A DNA stretch of 64,000 nucleotides. It comes from an uncultured Roseobacter sp. (GTDB taxonomy: Bacteria > Pseudomonadota > Alphaproteobacteria > Rhodobacterales > Rhodobacteraceae). The stretch covers positions 1-64,000 of the forward strand of contig CANMWT010000009.1 in NCBI GenBank assembly GCA_947501635.1, given 5' to 3'. The notes beneath the pieces were generated by a model. The model was not told the DNA's origin, did no database searches, and worked only from the letters and a program-made list of their open reading frames with translations. Of this stretch, positions 63,501-64,000 are shown in pieces. Every line of letters begins with the position of its first letter. Positions within the stretch are counted from its first letter, which is position 1. The translations under genes and the position numbers were made by a program.

Positions 63501-64000
63501 CTACGGCGGGCCCTCCGGCAATGACATCCTATTGGGCGGCGCCAACAATGACCTTCTGTTCGGCGAGGCCGGCAAAGACTACCTGCAAGGCGACGATGGC
63601 GATGACACGCTGAACGGCGGTGCCAACGACGACACGCTTCTGGGGGGCAATGGAGACGACAGCCTCGAAGGTGGCGCGGGCAACGACAGCCTGTTCGGTG
63701 GACCCGAAGGGGCTGACACGTTGAAGGGTGGGCAAGGCTCTGACTTTCTGTTTGCCGAAAGTGCGGATGATGTCCTTGATGGCGGTGACGGCTTTGACCT
63801 GCTGAACGGTGGCGCAGGTAACGACAGCATGACCGGCGGGAACGGCAACGACCGTCTTGAGGGCAATCTGGGCAGCGATACACTCGACGGCGGCGCAGGC
63901 GATGACACGCTATTCGGCGGCAATGGAGACTTCTCCGACACATTGATCGGCGGCAGCGGAAATGACACCATGTCCGGTGAAGGCGGTGCGGACATCTTTG
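60502..64000 (+). CDS. RTX calcium-binding repeat protein (partial, 3' end outside)
   Basis: The frame is open from ATG 60502 to the window end, giving 1,166 codons without a stop. A short RTX block appears at the very N-terminus (GTDQNDRLTGGSGNDRFEGLGGNDTLKGGGGVDT). Beta-rich domains follow, including a cadherin/VCBS-like unit at about 61138-61430 (ATEDAGPARFDLSTVADDPDSDDDGTTLTYEI...RAVDRHGAVSETVDFTLSIEGANDP). From about 62457 dense GGxGxDxLx nonapeptides continue to the end. Such proteins are secreted by type I systems and fold on binding calcium outside the cell, as adhesins, enzymes or surface layers. The secretion signal and any catalytic domain would lie beyond the window. Confidence 0.9.
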   Translation, partial: MTDYTGTDQNDRLTGGSGNDRFEGLGGNDTLKGGGGVDTAVFSGSLYAYSWSATNKGWQISGPDGTDNLESIEVLEFADLTFSLTGNNAPSASIPTVSTDVDTIIQFEVTGADLDDPNFGLVVNDDLTFQQPVITQISFTHVPTADGRTTSVTYQLDPTRIPASIADPLAEGEAYVIPVTVVYGSVYQGFQNFTSDVIVYGKNDNPGMFGSTLYATEDAGPARFDLSTVADDPDSDDDGTTLTYEIVSNPAGLDVTIDGSDLVFDPLDGYQILVENQFAEETIQIRAVDRHGAVSETVDFTLSIEGANDPRPDYQNPNGSPDYTAIGLDPATLPNLGVLSGLVNDPDNLTYTQHSDGDDVLAIRAQAFGFFEEGSFFYEQNNLPWNDLSIDMGAGNDLAVIKLDNASAEMTQIELNMGSGENLVVIDIDATTYAVFDSVGIFGGDNSSQVIIDIDSSGSVRFIDADFGFGDGNDLLHVMITATGAQDAFPFQTTANFVNSYSMGGGNDTVILDFDVTDGGEIGFSDSIYAWMGDDHIRIDNLDSTISAEFPSSGQMGFTGLIDASYGDDVIDFFWRANTGESANGTIRGGLGADTLNLWGNLADWTVVENTDTWSTFSNGGQSIEVIDVEIINAQDGTFTPVDQNGFLPVLGTTGNDSLIGGDSADNLKGYAGNDTLRGDEGDDLIEGGDDTDQLRGDAGHDTLIGGLGNDSLYGGTGHDLLQGEEGENYLVGDDGNDSIFGGAARDIAYGMNDHDYIDLGGGSNFGFGGAGNDTVIGGEGADTIDGDDGSDSLEGGGGNDRLQGGDNDDHLNGGLGSDSLFGGWGFDTASYQDAATAISASLTAPGANTGEAAGDIYTSIESLFGSAHNDTLAGDFADNSLSGHHGNDTLRGDTGDDTVDGGDGHDRLEGGSGLDHLIGGDGNDTAFGGGTEADTIDGGRGTDLLFGEQGNDLMHGGDGFDNLRGGGGDDTIDGGNGNDGLFGGTGNDSLIGNNGNDTLYGGPSGNDILLGGANNDLLFGEAGKDYLQGDDGDDTLNGGANDDTLLGGNGDDSLEGGAGNDSLFGGPEGADTLKGGQGSDFLFAESADDVLDGGDGFDLLNGGAGNDSMTGGNGNDRLEGNLGSDTLDGGAGDDTLFGGNGDFSDTLIGGSGNDTMSGEGGADIF

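Noticed and set aside
61007-63995. Many open frames on both strands across the RTX region
   Set aside because: They are repeat-derived shadows of the continuous plus-strand frame that starts at 60502 and stays open to the window end.
1-64000. CRISPR array or cas genes
   Set aside because: No regularly spaced direct repeats with unique spacers and no Cas-like motifs. The only dense repeats are the RTX codons and the four palindromes in the Rep-like gene.

Overview
The window looks like chromosomal DNA of a marine alphaproteobacterium of the roseobacter type (Rhodobacterales). The evidence is a DMSP demethylase (dmdA) next to the acrylate-pathway reductase acuI and a BCCT transporter, a circularly permuted two-piece tmRNA with the tag ANDNRAPVAMAA, an alpha-type SspB, the F1-ATPase zeta inhibitor (DUF1476), a trgA-trgB-cysK tellurite-resistance locus, and an RNase E with a large acidic insert. 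No database search was possible. Family names rest on motifs, length and gene order.

Bases 1-9400 are accessory. They hold an amidohydrolase with a divergent AraC-type regulator, flanked by two copies of a 39-bp repeat; an IS5-type transposase truncated by an in-frame TAG; a tiny membrane-peptide ORF; and an integrative element abutting the 3' end of tRNA-Ser(GGA). The element runs leftward from the tRNA: tyrosine integrase, a 308-residue protein with an SSB-like DSDIPF tail, an AlpA/excisionase-like protein, a four-cysteine protein, a small coupled ORF, a winged-helix Rep-like protein, and a cysteine-rich MGGYGSG protein. The Rep-like gene carries four 17-bp palindromes (GGTTC-N7-GAACC) at 31, 32 and 45 bp spacing. 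One is read in a different codon frame from the other three, so the conservation is at DNA level. This looks like an origin embedded in its own initiator gene and is the most interesting signal in the window.

Bases 9500-28600 are mostly metabolic and stress genes on the minus strand: a large MscS-family channel, cysK, trgB, trgA, cyclopropane fatty acid synthase, photolyase, a class V aminotransferase, a BCCT transporter, and a tightly packed run DUF2182-DUF1326-DinB-dmdA-acuI with a divergent GntR/FCD regulator. Four small envelope or membrane genes follow on the plus strand.

Bases 28600-47800 hold the tmRNA, a SnoaL-like protein, chrA, sspB, fumC-DUF4169-RHH, class I aldolase, a cytochrome P450 overlapping a membrane hydrolase-like gene, ccdA opposite a TusA-family gene, RNase E, a DctB/DctD-type two-component pair whose regulator lacks the GAFTGA loop, purQ-purS-purC and the ATPase zeta subunit.

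Bases 47800-64000 hold a homocysteine methyltransferase, a corrinoid protein and DUF1638 (apparently a split methionine synthase), sufE, a lipoprotein, RNase D, purN-purM, tRNA-Ile2/Met(CAU), an orphan EnvZ-like kinase, an MBL hydrolase, tRNA-Asn, a sulfotransferase-like gene, a membrane-anchored protein of unknown function and the first 1,166 codons of an RTX protein that runs off the window. A 32-nt element recurs just downstream of both dmdA and sufE.
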